Positions 1-9,961 of a DNA stretch of 64,000 nt are shown here, in pieces; within the stretch, counting starts at the first letter, position 1; every line of letters begins with the position of its first letter. Made by a program: the position numbers and the translations under genes. The notes under the pieces are model-generated. The model was not told the DNA's origin. It made no database searches and worked only from the letters and a program-made list of their open reading frames with translations. Source of the DNA: Blasia pusilla (taxonomy: Eukaryota; Marchantiophyta; Marchantiopsida; Blasiales); the NCBI GenBank assembly GCA_050084515.1, contig CM114271.1, positions 4,278,001 through 4,342,000 of the forward strand, read 5' to 3'.

Positions 1-671
1 TTTTTTAGGTTTATCCCCTACTTCAAATGCAAGAAATCTTTTAAAGAGAGTAAGAAGTGCACCACTTTGGGGGAAAAAGTAACCACATTTTTTCAGACCA
101 AGATGTGAAGATGGAAATATTATCGTCAACAATTAGTCATGAAAGTGCAAGAGTGTTTTGCTTCTCCCTCTTGCTAGAGAGACCAATCTCCCATCATCAA
201 CGAATTTATAGGTGGAATTTGGGTATTTTAGGGAAAAACAAGGAAAGTAAAAGTAAAAGTAAAGATGATTTGTGGCAACATACTGGACCAAATTATGATA
301 GGTCGCCAACTCAGATGAGTTGGCATTTCTTCGCAGAGTGCAAATAGTTGCTTCTTCTTCCCCTGGAATGGAAGAATGTTTCTTCCACTCTGCCAAACGG
401 CTCTACCACTCGCCCCTGAAAGCCTCACTAGATTTCGGATTAAGTTACCAATTCTCGAGCAAAGCTTCATAAGGGTCTTTCTCAATGTCGGGGACTTTTC
501 CCTCCCTCGAAGCACAGATCCATGAAATATCCTAGGGGCATATTTTAGACCTTTTCTCATATGAGTTAGTGGCCTATACTCTGACGGGTTGGACGGACAT
601 TTGTTCAGAAACCTCTGTTCGTAACAGCTGGCGGCCCTCAATAGCACTCCTCCACAGGCTTCCTCTAAACA
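1..671. other. No gene recognised
   Basis: Both strands have only short open frames without recognisable motifs. The stretch leads directly into the palindrome cluster. Nothing else is supported here. Confidence 0.5.
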
Positions 672-1583
672 TGCAACCCGTCGGAAATCGACATGTTGCG
701 ACTACTTTCAATCGTTCGGACCTGGAAACAATAAAAGAACAGGGCTCAGAAGGAAACCTCCAGTGGCTGCCTGCAGACAAGCAACCCATCGGAAACCGAC
801 GTGTTGCAATTGCAAGCAATCGTTTGGACCTGCAACCAGCCACTAATCCGGACCGTGGAGAATGTTGGATTCTGAGAGGTTGCATGACAGGAAAAGGATT
901 CATGAGGGTTAAACTGCTATGCAGACCTATCATGTTCAATAAAGTTTTTACGCATGACATAAACTAGGTGCGAAAAAAGTTATAGAGGGAAGGATCCCAA
1001 AACTTCACAATAGTCAGTTTAGACATGCAACTTATCCAAATTCGACTGGTTGAATCACATCAAGAAATAAAAAGGTTGAAAAGGTTTCACAAGCTGCACT
1101 GAAAAATGCAACCTATCCGAATCCGACGGGTTGTAGGACACGTCAAGATAAGTTGTGTCTATCTTCCTGTCGCAAATATCGCAAGACCCAAGAATTTCTA
1201 CATACATCTTCAATCATCAACTTCCATTCTCGGCTTGCAACCCGTCAGAATCCGGCAGGTTGGAAGATGGAAAAAAATGACAATCTAAAGGAGACACCAA
1301 AACGCGGACCTTTCAAGTCAATCAGAATCAGTTTGCAACTTCTTGTAATTCGACATGTCGCAAACTTAGTTTCTCGTTTGCAACCCGTCGGGTTGCAAAC
1401 CTTGTCCAATGTAACTTGTCGGAATCTGAGAAATTCCAAACTCGGTCCATGGTCCCTCATTTGCAACCCGTCGGAAACCAACAGGTTGCAAATTGGGGCT
1501 ATGGTTCGCAACCACATCGTAATCCGACGGTCTGCACAATTTTTCTCTGGTTTGCAACCCATCGAAATCCGACGGGTTGCAAA
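672..1583. repeat. Cluster of about ten 28-33 bp palindromes
   Basis: A near-palindromic motif recurs at about 672-699, 781-808, 1026-1053, 1107-1135, 1235-1264, 1333-1363, 1377-1399, 1461-1492, 1505-1536 and 1551-1583. The best copies have arms TTTGCAACCCGTCGGA and its reverse complement around one central base, so the ideal unit is 33 bp. The copy at 1377-1399 is a perfect 23-bp odd palindrome that has lost the inner part. Copies are irregularly spaced (roughly 45-220 bp). Two early copies, 109 bp apart, share a longer flank ending in a 'caatcgttyggacctg' string. Spacer sequence is mostly unrelated. No coding potential fits. It could be a palindromic short repeat family, clustered protein-binding sites or remnants of fold-back elements. 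I do not know a named family with this motif. Confidence 0.8.
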
Positions 1584-2540
1584 ATAAACAACATCGAGTA
1601 GATAGATGAACACAATCCAATTATACATTGTGTATCAAATATCCTTCCAAGATACACATTTTTTTTTGGATGTATGGATACATTTTTAATGTACTGCGGT
1701 CTTCTCTATTGTCAAATGACCCCATCAAGGTTATAACCCTTCTTACATACTAGCTCATTCATGGTTCTTTATCGTTTGGCCATACCTACAAATAGAAGAG
1801 GTACAATGTGGATAAAAGGTATTCACAAGTAATTAGATCAAAATCTAGAAGAGCCTTTTATGGTTTACAGATGTCAATAGAGTGGAGAAATCATAATCAC
1901 TCGAGGTAATTTGATCTCCCTGCAAGAGGATCTTACAAAAATCTTCCCAAGAACATCAAATTAGAACTAACCTTAGGGCATAACTATTCCACATAACACA
2001 ATAAAAAAAACAAAAAAAGAGCAAAGTAAAAAAGTACAGAGGCGCACAAAAAACAAGAGTGAGGATGCTTGAATATGAGCAAAATGGGGTATCAAGCTAA
2101 GTTGAAAAGTAAACCCACTAGAGAGGCAGCAATAGCAAAGTAGTGAACAATGACAATAACAACGATGAAAACACCATAAGTTTGCTATAATATGAATAGC
2201 ATTGATGAATTGAATGATGAAAAAATTTCCGGCCAAGATTACTCTTAACCTCGGATTACCCTTACCATTGTTGAATATTGACTTTGAAGCAAGCAACAAC
2301 AATTGTGAAAATCTAAGTGAATTGGGCATCATGAAGCAATGATGTAACAAAACAACAACTGAGAAACATAAAAGAAGTAGCAAGTGAGGCACACAAAGTA
2401 GCAATGTCACGTCGAAGCAATAGAGTGATGAAGCTTGAGAAGAAATTGCAAGAGGACAAAGCGTGCAAAGCAACAAAAATACAACTAAGCACATGGAGAT
2501 CACCAAAAACGACTGAGTGGTAGCTCAATGGGCAATGGAG
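1584..2540. other. No gene recognised
   Basis: AT-rich to mixed sequence. Open frames are short and low in complexity. Nothing supported. Confidence 0.4.
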
Positions 2541-3120
2541 GCTACAAAGTGGGGAAGAGAAAGGAGGGAGCGAAGGTGCAGAGGAGAGCGTGGAGAGCGA
2601 AGCACGTAAAGTAGCACAACTTAGCATGCTGAGAATTGCAACAATGGTGGAGTAGGGGTTGAAAAGTTGAGGTTGGGGAGAACAACGCAGAGCGCATAGC
2701 AGATCCCATAGAATTCAAAATTGAAGCAATAGAACTAAGTGTGGAGAATTGGGGGCCGGAGGGGGCGATTAAGGTTGTGGATAGGAGAGAGCAAGGTTGT
2801 ACCATTGCTGAGGAGAGAAAAACTGGGGAGGGGAGGGCAGGGTTGCATTGGCAAGATAAGCTGGCAAGCATGAAAGCAAAAGGAGAGAGCAAGGATGAGG
2901 AGGAGAGCGTGGAGAGCAATGCGCACAAACCACAACTATGCAACTACGAAACTAAGCGTGGAGAGCAACTACGCAACAACAAGGTAGCAGAGCTGCAAGA
3001 ACAGCGAAGGTTGCAAAAGGGAGGGCGCCAACTGGGACGGGAGAGAACAAGGTTGCACTCTTGCGGAGGAGGGCAAAAAAGAGGAGGAGAGGGCCCTACC
3101 CGAGAGTCTCACCCAAACCC
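2541..3120. repeat. Purine-rich low-complexity tract
   Basis: The plus strand is dominated by GA-rich words such as 'gtggagagc' and 'gagagcaaggttg', repeated in degenerate form. Open frames exist on both strands but are compositionally biased (Ser/Leu-rich on minus, Glu/Arg-rich on plus) and carry no domain. I treat it as degenerate simple sequence rather than a gene. Confidence 0.5.
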
Positions 3121-3672
3121 TAAACCCCCTCCCCTCCCAATGTGTCTACATGCCGTCCAGTACTCCATCGGACGGCTTAACACAACTACATATTGCGATG
3201 GGTAGCCTCCAAAGATACACCACTAAATCCTACGGCCGAGATTAGCCATCTACCTCCTCCGTCCATTCGACAGTCTGTCCTCCTAGTCTATCAGGAGTGA
3301 GTAACTATTTCGCAGCAATCGGAAGTCAGCCTGAAATTGCCCTGAATATCAGATATTCAGGATACGGGAGAATTTCCAAAATTGGGAACGTGTTTCCATC
3401 AGGTGCCGGAATCCCCCTGTAAAATAATAGGAAACCTGTCGAAACTTTTAAAAACTGTCAGTGAAGGTTACTCGTAAGCTCGGATCTCCCGGATCTCTGG
3501 TCTGAAGGCCTAGGTAGAACCTTCATAAAGCCTAGTCCAATCATGCCTTTCAAGGATAAATTACAAGGCTAAATCTTCACCGTATGTTCCGCACTCATTT
3601 TCGTTGATAATATAACTCCCATAAAAGTCCACTTCACCAATGTTGTCCATGATATTATATCTTAGCATTACA
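3121..3672. other. No gene recognised
   Basis: No long open frame, RNA gene or clear repeat was seen. Confidence 0.4.
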
Positions 3673-3690
3673 TCTATACTATTAAAAAAA
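3673..3690 (+). mobile_element. Possible Helitron 5' terminus
   Basis: TCTATACTATTAAA, preceded by an A, matches the common plant Helitron 5' end (TC... inserted after A). I could not assign a matching CTRR 3' end with hairpin nearby, so this is a terminal motif only and may be chance. Confidence 0.3.
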
Positions 3691-3841
3691 TATGGGTTTT
3701 CAAACGTGACACATGTGCATTTTAGGCTTTCCTGTGCTGACATGTGACGGGTTTACAGGAACTAACAGTTAAATAAAGGGACCGGCCGGTTGTATAGGGT
3801 TTAGGCCTCAGATAGCATATCCTTTGTCCATCAGTGTTTTC

Positions 3842-4005
3842 ATTAGCGAAATGGAATCGGAGAGACTGGGTTTGAACTAAAATTGGGACTAAGTTTGAGT
3901 CAGAGATAAGAGATCCGGTTTCTATTAGCGAAATGGAATCGGAAAGACTGGGTTTGAACTAAAATTGGGACTAAGTTAGAGTCATAGATAAGAGATCCAG
4001 TACAA
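3842..4005. repeat. 82-bp tandem duplication, two copies
   Basis: The unit starting 'attagcgaaatggaatcgg' occurs at 3842-3923 and again from 3924, with few substitutions (for example gagagactg versus gaaagactg). Head-to-tail with period 82. No coding frame is preserved. Confidence 0.85.
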
Positions 4006-4708
4006 GCACACAGTTCTATTAGGCGTTTAGAGGTCAGTTCTCACCAAGTCGGGAAAAAAGAAATAGAAAACTGCAAAAAAGAAAATTTCTTCGAAGGGTA
4101 ATTCTTGAAGAGATGCACCAGATGCGTGAGATGAGTTCAAAACTTTAGACAGAAAGTGGGATGTCAGTCACACGAACCTGAAAAGGGACTTTCACCAGTG
4201 GATTACTTTTCCTCGCTCGCTGGATAAAGCCGAACTATAAACCAAAATTGGCCTGGATTGAGCACCTACCTCATCTACCGATCAATAGAGTCGAAGAGAA
4301 GGATGACGTCTCTAACAGAAACTGCACCAAAAGCTGATACATCTCATGCAGGGCAAAGTATTTCCTGGCTACCAACAGTGGTCCGAGAAATTGGTACATC
4401 TGACTTGGGGGAGGGGCACTGGCTAGAAGTCTGGAAGTGATGGATTCTACTAAGATAGCAGCTAGACAAGACCAGCATTAAGTTGATAAGAGTTCAGGTC
4501 AAGATGTTCAATAACATAAGCAGAATTTTCTCAAAATAAGGAGTTTGAAACACCCCAGTTGATCAAATTTTACAGTGTACTAGAATCAGAAGACAGTTCT
4601 TCCGAATCATTTCTTACTTGATACTTACATCACCATGGGCAGTTCTCTAAAAAAAAAAAACAATCATCGCATGAGCACAGAATTGTAGAAGTGCCCTTTG
4701 GAATGTAA
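4006..4708. other. No gene recognised
   Basis: Short open frames only, without motifs. Confidence 0.4.
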
Positions 4709-4840
4709 GCTGCCAAAGGGTTTTATAAAGCTACAAGGGCCGAAGTAAGCCAATAAAGGGTCAGGTCCATCCGCATGGCTGCGTGAGGAACGTGTGACAA
4801 AGCATGAATGAATCATATACTTGAAAAGAGACTTAAAGAC
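4709..4840. repeat. 132-bp direct repeat, copy 1
   Basis: Begins 'gctgccaaagggttttat' and ends 'gacttaaagac'. An apparently identical copy lies at 5527-5658 in the same orientation, 686 bp further on. Identity by eye over the full 132 bp implies a recent event in otherwise old-looking sequence. The ends lack TG...CA, so it is not an obvious small LTR. Confidence 0.9.
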
Positions 4841-5526
4841 CTGAGAATATGATTGACCAGCAGAAGTATCTCCTTGTACAAAGTCAGAGCTAGCATCAGC
4901 TAGACCATCCATGATTTCAGCTTGTACACAATCAGCAAATCAGTCCCTATCTCTATTGCCAAATCAGAGCCCTACCATGATGTGACTCTTCTTACTGTCT
5001 AAGAGATACTAAGAAGGATTCTACTCAGCCACACCTTGCACTCACACTACAGGTCCTCACATGTCACCAGCTCAGAGATCAGACATGGCTCACCATTGAG
5101 CACAAACAATCTCCATCAGCATACTAGACAAAACAACCTGCCTTCCAGTGAGGCTCTAGCAAGCACAGCAATTAGTCTCAATCTCCTCTTCCTACTCTCT
5201 GATCACTCTGCAGCAGGACCAAGAGCCTCAGGAGTCCTCACCAAAACTGTGCATGCTGTAGAATTGGCTTCTGCTCTCTAAACAGAGACATTATATACAT
5301 CAGGGTGAGCACTTCTGGCCCTTAGATCTTCTTGAACAGATCCATACCCTAAATAACAGATGGTGGCTAACCCTAACTCGAGAATTGCCCTAATTCAAGG
5401 TTACCCTAAAAAGATAGAGGAACACTAAGTTATCTCTAGCTAACTAAAATAGTATCCAACTAAGTTAGTATCTGACTAACTACTTTTAGAACATGACTAA
5501 ACTAGATATTAACAAATTTCAACAAA
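4841..5526. other. Interval between the 132-bp repeats; no gene recognised
   Basis: 686 bp between the two identical repeats. An 81-codon open frame (5036-5281, plus) has Ser/His-rich composition and no domain. Not called as a gene. Confidence 0.4.
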
Positions 5527-5658
5527 GCTGCCAAAGGGTTTTATAAAGCTACAAGGGCCGAAGTAAGCCAATAAAGGGTCAGGTCCATCCGCATGGCTGC
5601 GTGAGGAACGTGTGACAAAGCATGAATGAATCATATACTTGAAAAGAGACTTAAAGAC
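5527..5658. repeat. 132-bp direct repeat, copy 2
   Basis: Same sequence and orientation as 4709-4840. The flanks on either side of the two copies are unrelated. Confidence 0.9.
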
Positions 5659-7835
5659 AAGGAGTGACACAAATAAGCCGGTGCAGATATTGGCGACAAA
5701 TAGACATCTTCACTTGCCCCAATACCGACAAGGGAAGAATTGGTAGAAAAGTTTGACCAAACTAAATCCGATAAGACCATGGGAGAAAAGTGAGAACTTC
5801 GGTGATTTAATCACAGAAACAAGAAGTATGGTCACCTATGTAAGAAGATGATGGGCACAAAGTCCATTACAATTCAAAACAGAAAAAACCAAGAAAATAG
5901 CATCAAGGAGTGAAATAATGAAGGGATACGAAAACATGCAGTACTTTACTATCGAAAGTAGTGAGAAGCTAGCACTGACTTCACAATAATTGGGAATAAG
6001 AGACTGCTGCAATCTTTCGGATCGAATAAATGTCTTCACATGGGCAACTTAACGGAATTGCTACAAAGAACCATAATACGGCAAAATTGAGCCCAAACAA
6101 AGGGGTTGTTCCTTAAACATGCCACTAAATACTCAGAAATGACTCCTCAAGAGTGACCTATGCAGGTTTGTAATTGTACGAATATGATATTCTACCTCTA
6201 ATTAAATACACCAGCCAATCTACTTGAAATCTTACAACCGATGTCATTCTGTGCTGTCACATTGAGTCTCATCAACAAGTCACCTTGAAGTTGAATGAAT
6301 TGATATTCCTTGTAAGTTCTGCTACAGGGAAATTTATTAGCTATTCTGTAATTTTGTAAGACAAGCTTAAGCTTCAATACCAATTCTCTAATGAGCCGCC
6401 TTCTTCTCTTCGTGTGTTGCATCCAAATAATATACAATAATGTGGGGGACTTTAGCTGATCAATAAGCTACATGGTCTAACCTCCCCTTCACTTTTCCAG
6501 ATTTTTTCCTAAGTCTGAGAAGCACTTTCCTTGGATTCTGCACTATAATACATTCTATCTCTGAGGAGACAAGTTTTGACATAGGCTAATATCTACCTTC
6601 TATTCTAAAGTGGACATGGAAATCTTCAATGGAAGAATGAAGCCTTTGACTGGCTAGCCATCAGCTTTTGTACATGAAACCTTGAGGCATGATAATTATA
6701 AACCCTAAATGGAGCTGAGAGAGAAACTTGCACGCCGCAAGAAAGTCCACCTCACTGTAGAATCAGTCTCACCCACTAGATTGTATCCCTCAGTGAGCCA
6801 TCTGCCAGTCCTCAGTAAGTACATGAGGACAAGGTAGGCCTCTTAACCAAGTTTGCTGTATTTTACATTGACAAGTAATCCCAAAGAGTTACAAATACCG
6901 AAGAGCCAATCTTCTGCACATCAGAGAAAGAAATCTTAGTCCAAAAAAATTAGGAAAATCCTACAAATGAATGTTAATTCGTGCAACAAACCTTTTTCAA
7001 GACAGCCTGACCAGGCTTATTAGACAAAATGTTCATATATAGGTGACACTGCTCATCAAGCTTTTGTCACCAAATATCTACTAAACGTAACATATGAATA
7101 TGGGGGATTGAAGCTAAGGACGTACTATGGCCTTTCTTTGGTCAAACAATGAACCAAATTTGGTGGCCATAAAACTTAACTACATGTCATCTTAAGACCA
7201 GTCTTCAAAAGCACCTAAAACACAACCTCTTTAAGGAAAAGACATTTTTTTGGGTCTATGAGCATAGTATCAATAAAGCTTACATGATCCTTGACAAGTT
7301 CAGAGGGTGCCAGTCCAACATGCACTCACTTCAGGTTCTTCTTCTGGGATCTGCAGGGTACCTGGACCAAAATTCAAACTCTAATTAAAATTTCTCCTAA
7401 TGACCTCTCCATGCAAAGATTCTTTTCCCATTATTGCCTGGGAAAGTATCTGGACAAATAGAAAGAGCAGTCTTCTTGCATTGTTTCTCCAAGAGTTTAT
7501 AGCAGTTCAGAGATGTCTTCACTTATAAACTGCAAATTCTCCATTCACCTACCCTCACGTTGGTATTGGGACAAGCGAAGCTTAACAATATCCCATTTCA
7601 CATGTGACTTCTCAAAAGAAGATTTGGAAACAGGATGCACAGTGTACAATTGGGTTACAAGACACCTTGAAGGCTCAGTTATGAAAGACGTGTCTTTCCA
7701 ATGATTCCCTCTTTTGATGTCCCAAGGTGTACTTACCAAATGTTTGCTCTGACACAAGCTTAATAAGCTATAAGCTATTGTTTAAGGAAATTTAAAACGT
7801 ATTGATGTTTAGAACAAAGTGATGTTCTGACTGCA
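5659..7835. other. No gene recognised
   Basis: About 2.2 kb of AT-rich DNA with short open frames on both strands, none with a recognisable motif. No tRNA or rRNA signature seen. Confidence 0.4.
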
Positions 7836-7890
7836 ATTCAGAAAGCTCAATCTTGCTGAATTTCAGTCAGCAAGATTGAGCTTTCTGAAT
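7836..7890. repeat. Perfect 24-bp-arm hairpin
   Basis: Arms 7836-7859 and 7867-7890 are exact reverse complements separated by a 7-nt loop. No T-run follows as in a Pol III terminator, and no gene ends here. It may be a fold-back duplication from template switching, or a small-RNA precursor. Sequence alone cannot decide. Confidence 0.9.
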
Positions 7891-8042
7891 CCAGAAAATT
7901 TTGCTGCCTCCAGTATTTTGATAAGAATACCTTGCCCTTCTTTTGTCCTATCGCATTGACCAATCAATTCTCCAGACTGCCCACACTCAGGTTCCTTGGT
8001 CAAAGAGAGAATGAGTAGAACAAATACTAAGATCTCTCTCCC

Positions 8043-8108
8043 AAGCACCGTACAACCAGGGCACGGGATCTCTGGTCACAAGGCTGCAACAGGCACAACT
8101 TAATGAGA
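8043..8108 (+). repeat. LINE 3'-tail unit, isolated copy
   Basis: A ~65-bp unit (AGCACCG...CAACCAGGGC...GGTCRCAAGGCT...GGCACTACTTAATG) shared with 9298-9362, 9381-9445 and 60556-60620. Here it sits just upstream of a LINE fragment, as if one 3' tail is followed head-to-tail by the next insertion. Confidence 0.75.
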
Positions 8109-8134
8109 AGAGTCTGGGCGACAACCTGGCAAAG

Positions 8135-9297
8135 AGGAGAACCAAGACCAACACTAGTACTTGAGTGAATAAGAGATCCCCATGTGCCCACATACACCTA
8201 TCTGGGCATTGAATTCTCAGAAGACTGCATGTGGGATGCCTACATTAAGAAGACTACTTAGAAAGGCCACAAGCAGGTGAATGGACTTTCGAGATTCCTA
8301 CACTGCCAGGACATCACATTAGGAGTGAAGCTCTGTCATTCTGCATACCATTCGTCCCTCACTGGAATATGGCCCACCAGTGTGGGATGCCAACACCAAA
8401 CAAAGGGACAGGCTTGAAGCTGTCCAGCTGAAGGCGTTTCCGGGTATGATGTCAGCTTCCTCACAAACAGCCAGAGTTGGTGTGAGATCAGAACTTGGAG
8501 TGGAACCCCTGGAGGATAGCCGTGACATCGCCAAGTTGAAATGGCGGAGGCAGTCGGAGACAATGGACTCCCATCGGCATCCTAAAGAGGTGACGGGGGA
8601 AAACTTGAAGACCAGTAAAGCAGGCCAAAACTTGGACAAAATAGGTTCAAGAGATTGTGCGGGCAACCAAGCTCCCTGCAGGGCCTGAACTGTGGGAGCA
8701 AGATGAGGAACCATTTATGGATACCATAACCAAAGCAGAGGCCAAACGCTCACAGCAGAACAGCACAGATGAAGCAATGAAAATGTCTGACCTCTCTCTC
8801 TTGACGGTATATCCTTAACAAGCAGCACTGAAGAACTATTCCAGGGAAACACCTTGCTTGGTAACCCGGCTTAAGTTTAAGTTTAGGACGGGGGCAATCC
8901 CTTGAACCATAAGAAAAGCAGGATGTGAACACAACTAAATCCTTGCGGGTTGTGATGATGGAGATAGAACCTCTAGTCACTACTTGGTCTCCTGCATAAA
9001 ACTCGGAATACACAGGGCAAGAGCATATGCTGATATTGCTAAGCTGGTAACACCAGAATTGTTCAACACATTCAGTAGCCTAGATTCACAGCCCAAAGCT
9101 GCTCCACTGGTAAGTAATGATTGTTGGGGATCCCAATCAGGTAAAGAGGGTGGTGTGCTGAAGAGCTTCACGGTTGACACTTGGAAGCTCCGCACTAGCA
9201 CATTGTATGGTCAGCACTCGCACTATATGAGAGTGTCTCCCTCCTCTAATATGGTACCTTCTTCACTTCTTCCTCTCTCTACACCCATCCCAGTCTA
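8135..9297 (+). mobile_element. 5'-truncated non-LTR retrotransposon (LINE), 3' end
   Basis: Closely matches 59,380-60,555 on the plus strand. Translated pieces give the region after the reverse transcriptase in CR1/Jockey-like LINEs: a 'TYLGIEFSED' type block, then an 'IRPSLEYG..VWDANTKQRDRLE' block around 8,336-8,440. Reading frames are interrupted by stops and indels, so it is dead. Truncation at the 5' side is typical of target-primed reverse transcription. The clade assignment is from motif style only. Confidence 0.75.
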
Positions 9298-9445
9298 AAG
9301 CACGGTTCAACCAGGGCAGGGGGTGTATGGTCACAAGGCTACGATAGGCACTACTTAATGTGTAGAGTCTCTGGGAGAGAGCACGATCCAACCAGGGCAT
9401 GGGGTCTATGGTCGCAAGGCTACAACAGGCACTACTTAATAGGTA
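9298..9445 (+). repeat. Two tandem LINE 3'-tail units
   Basis: Units at 9298-9362 and 9381-9445 each contain CCAGGGC, GGTC(A/G)CAAGGCTAC and GGCACTACTTAAT. They follow the LINE fragment directly. Duplicated 3' tails suggest either a tailed second insertion or slippage during reverse transcription. Confidence 0.75.
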
Positions 9446-9961
9446 CAGTTTCTCTCTTAATTCTTACATTGTTGTGTGACGACTAGAGAAAATCACCTGG
9501 CACAAAGGACCTCTTAAGCCCTTGCTGTGCTTTCTTCGAATTGCTGTTCTTTTTGCAAAACTGAGTCTCATGGCCCTGTGGGGTCCCCATGGACAATCAA
9601 TCTATTTGTTCATTCATTCATTCTCTCTCTGTCTCTGTCTCTCTTTTTCTTTTTTTTCTTTTGTTTTGAATCTCAGAATCCAGACGAGAAACTGCAAATA
9701 GTTTATCTTTTAAGACAGCTTGTACCACTGGAGTTCCAAATCTACTGGACTGCCTCTAGTAGCTATGAAGTACAAAAAGAAGATAAGCCACTGTCAAATA
9801 AGCTCTGCAACGATGTGAGTCTGAAAAACAGGACTCACCTGTAGTCTGGCACCTGTAGTCGGGCACACCAAAGTGCTGAGGCTGCAGAAAAGAATAGAGT
9901 TTCATATTTCGTACTTTACACCACAACCTTTTGATGAGAGACGAGCTGGCTCACAAAGACC
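9446..9961. other. 3' flank of the ARF-GAP gene with an A-rich tract on the minus strand
   Basis: This is the downstream side of the minus-strand ARF-GAP gene. At 9643-9666 the plus strand is T-rich, which reads as a degenerate A-rich run on the gene strand about 300 bp after the stop codon. That would suit the 3' end of a processed retrocopy. The tract merges with a CT-rich stretch, so it may equally be simple sequence. No AATAAA was recognised just upstream. Confidence 0.35.
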
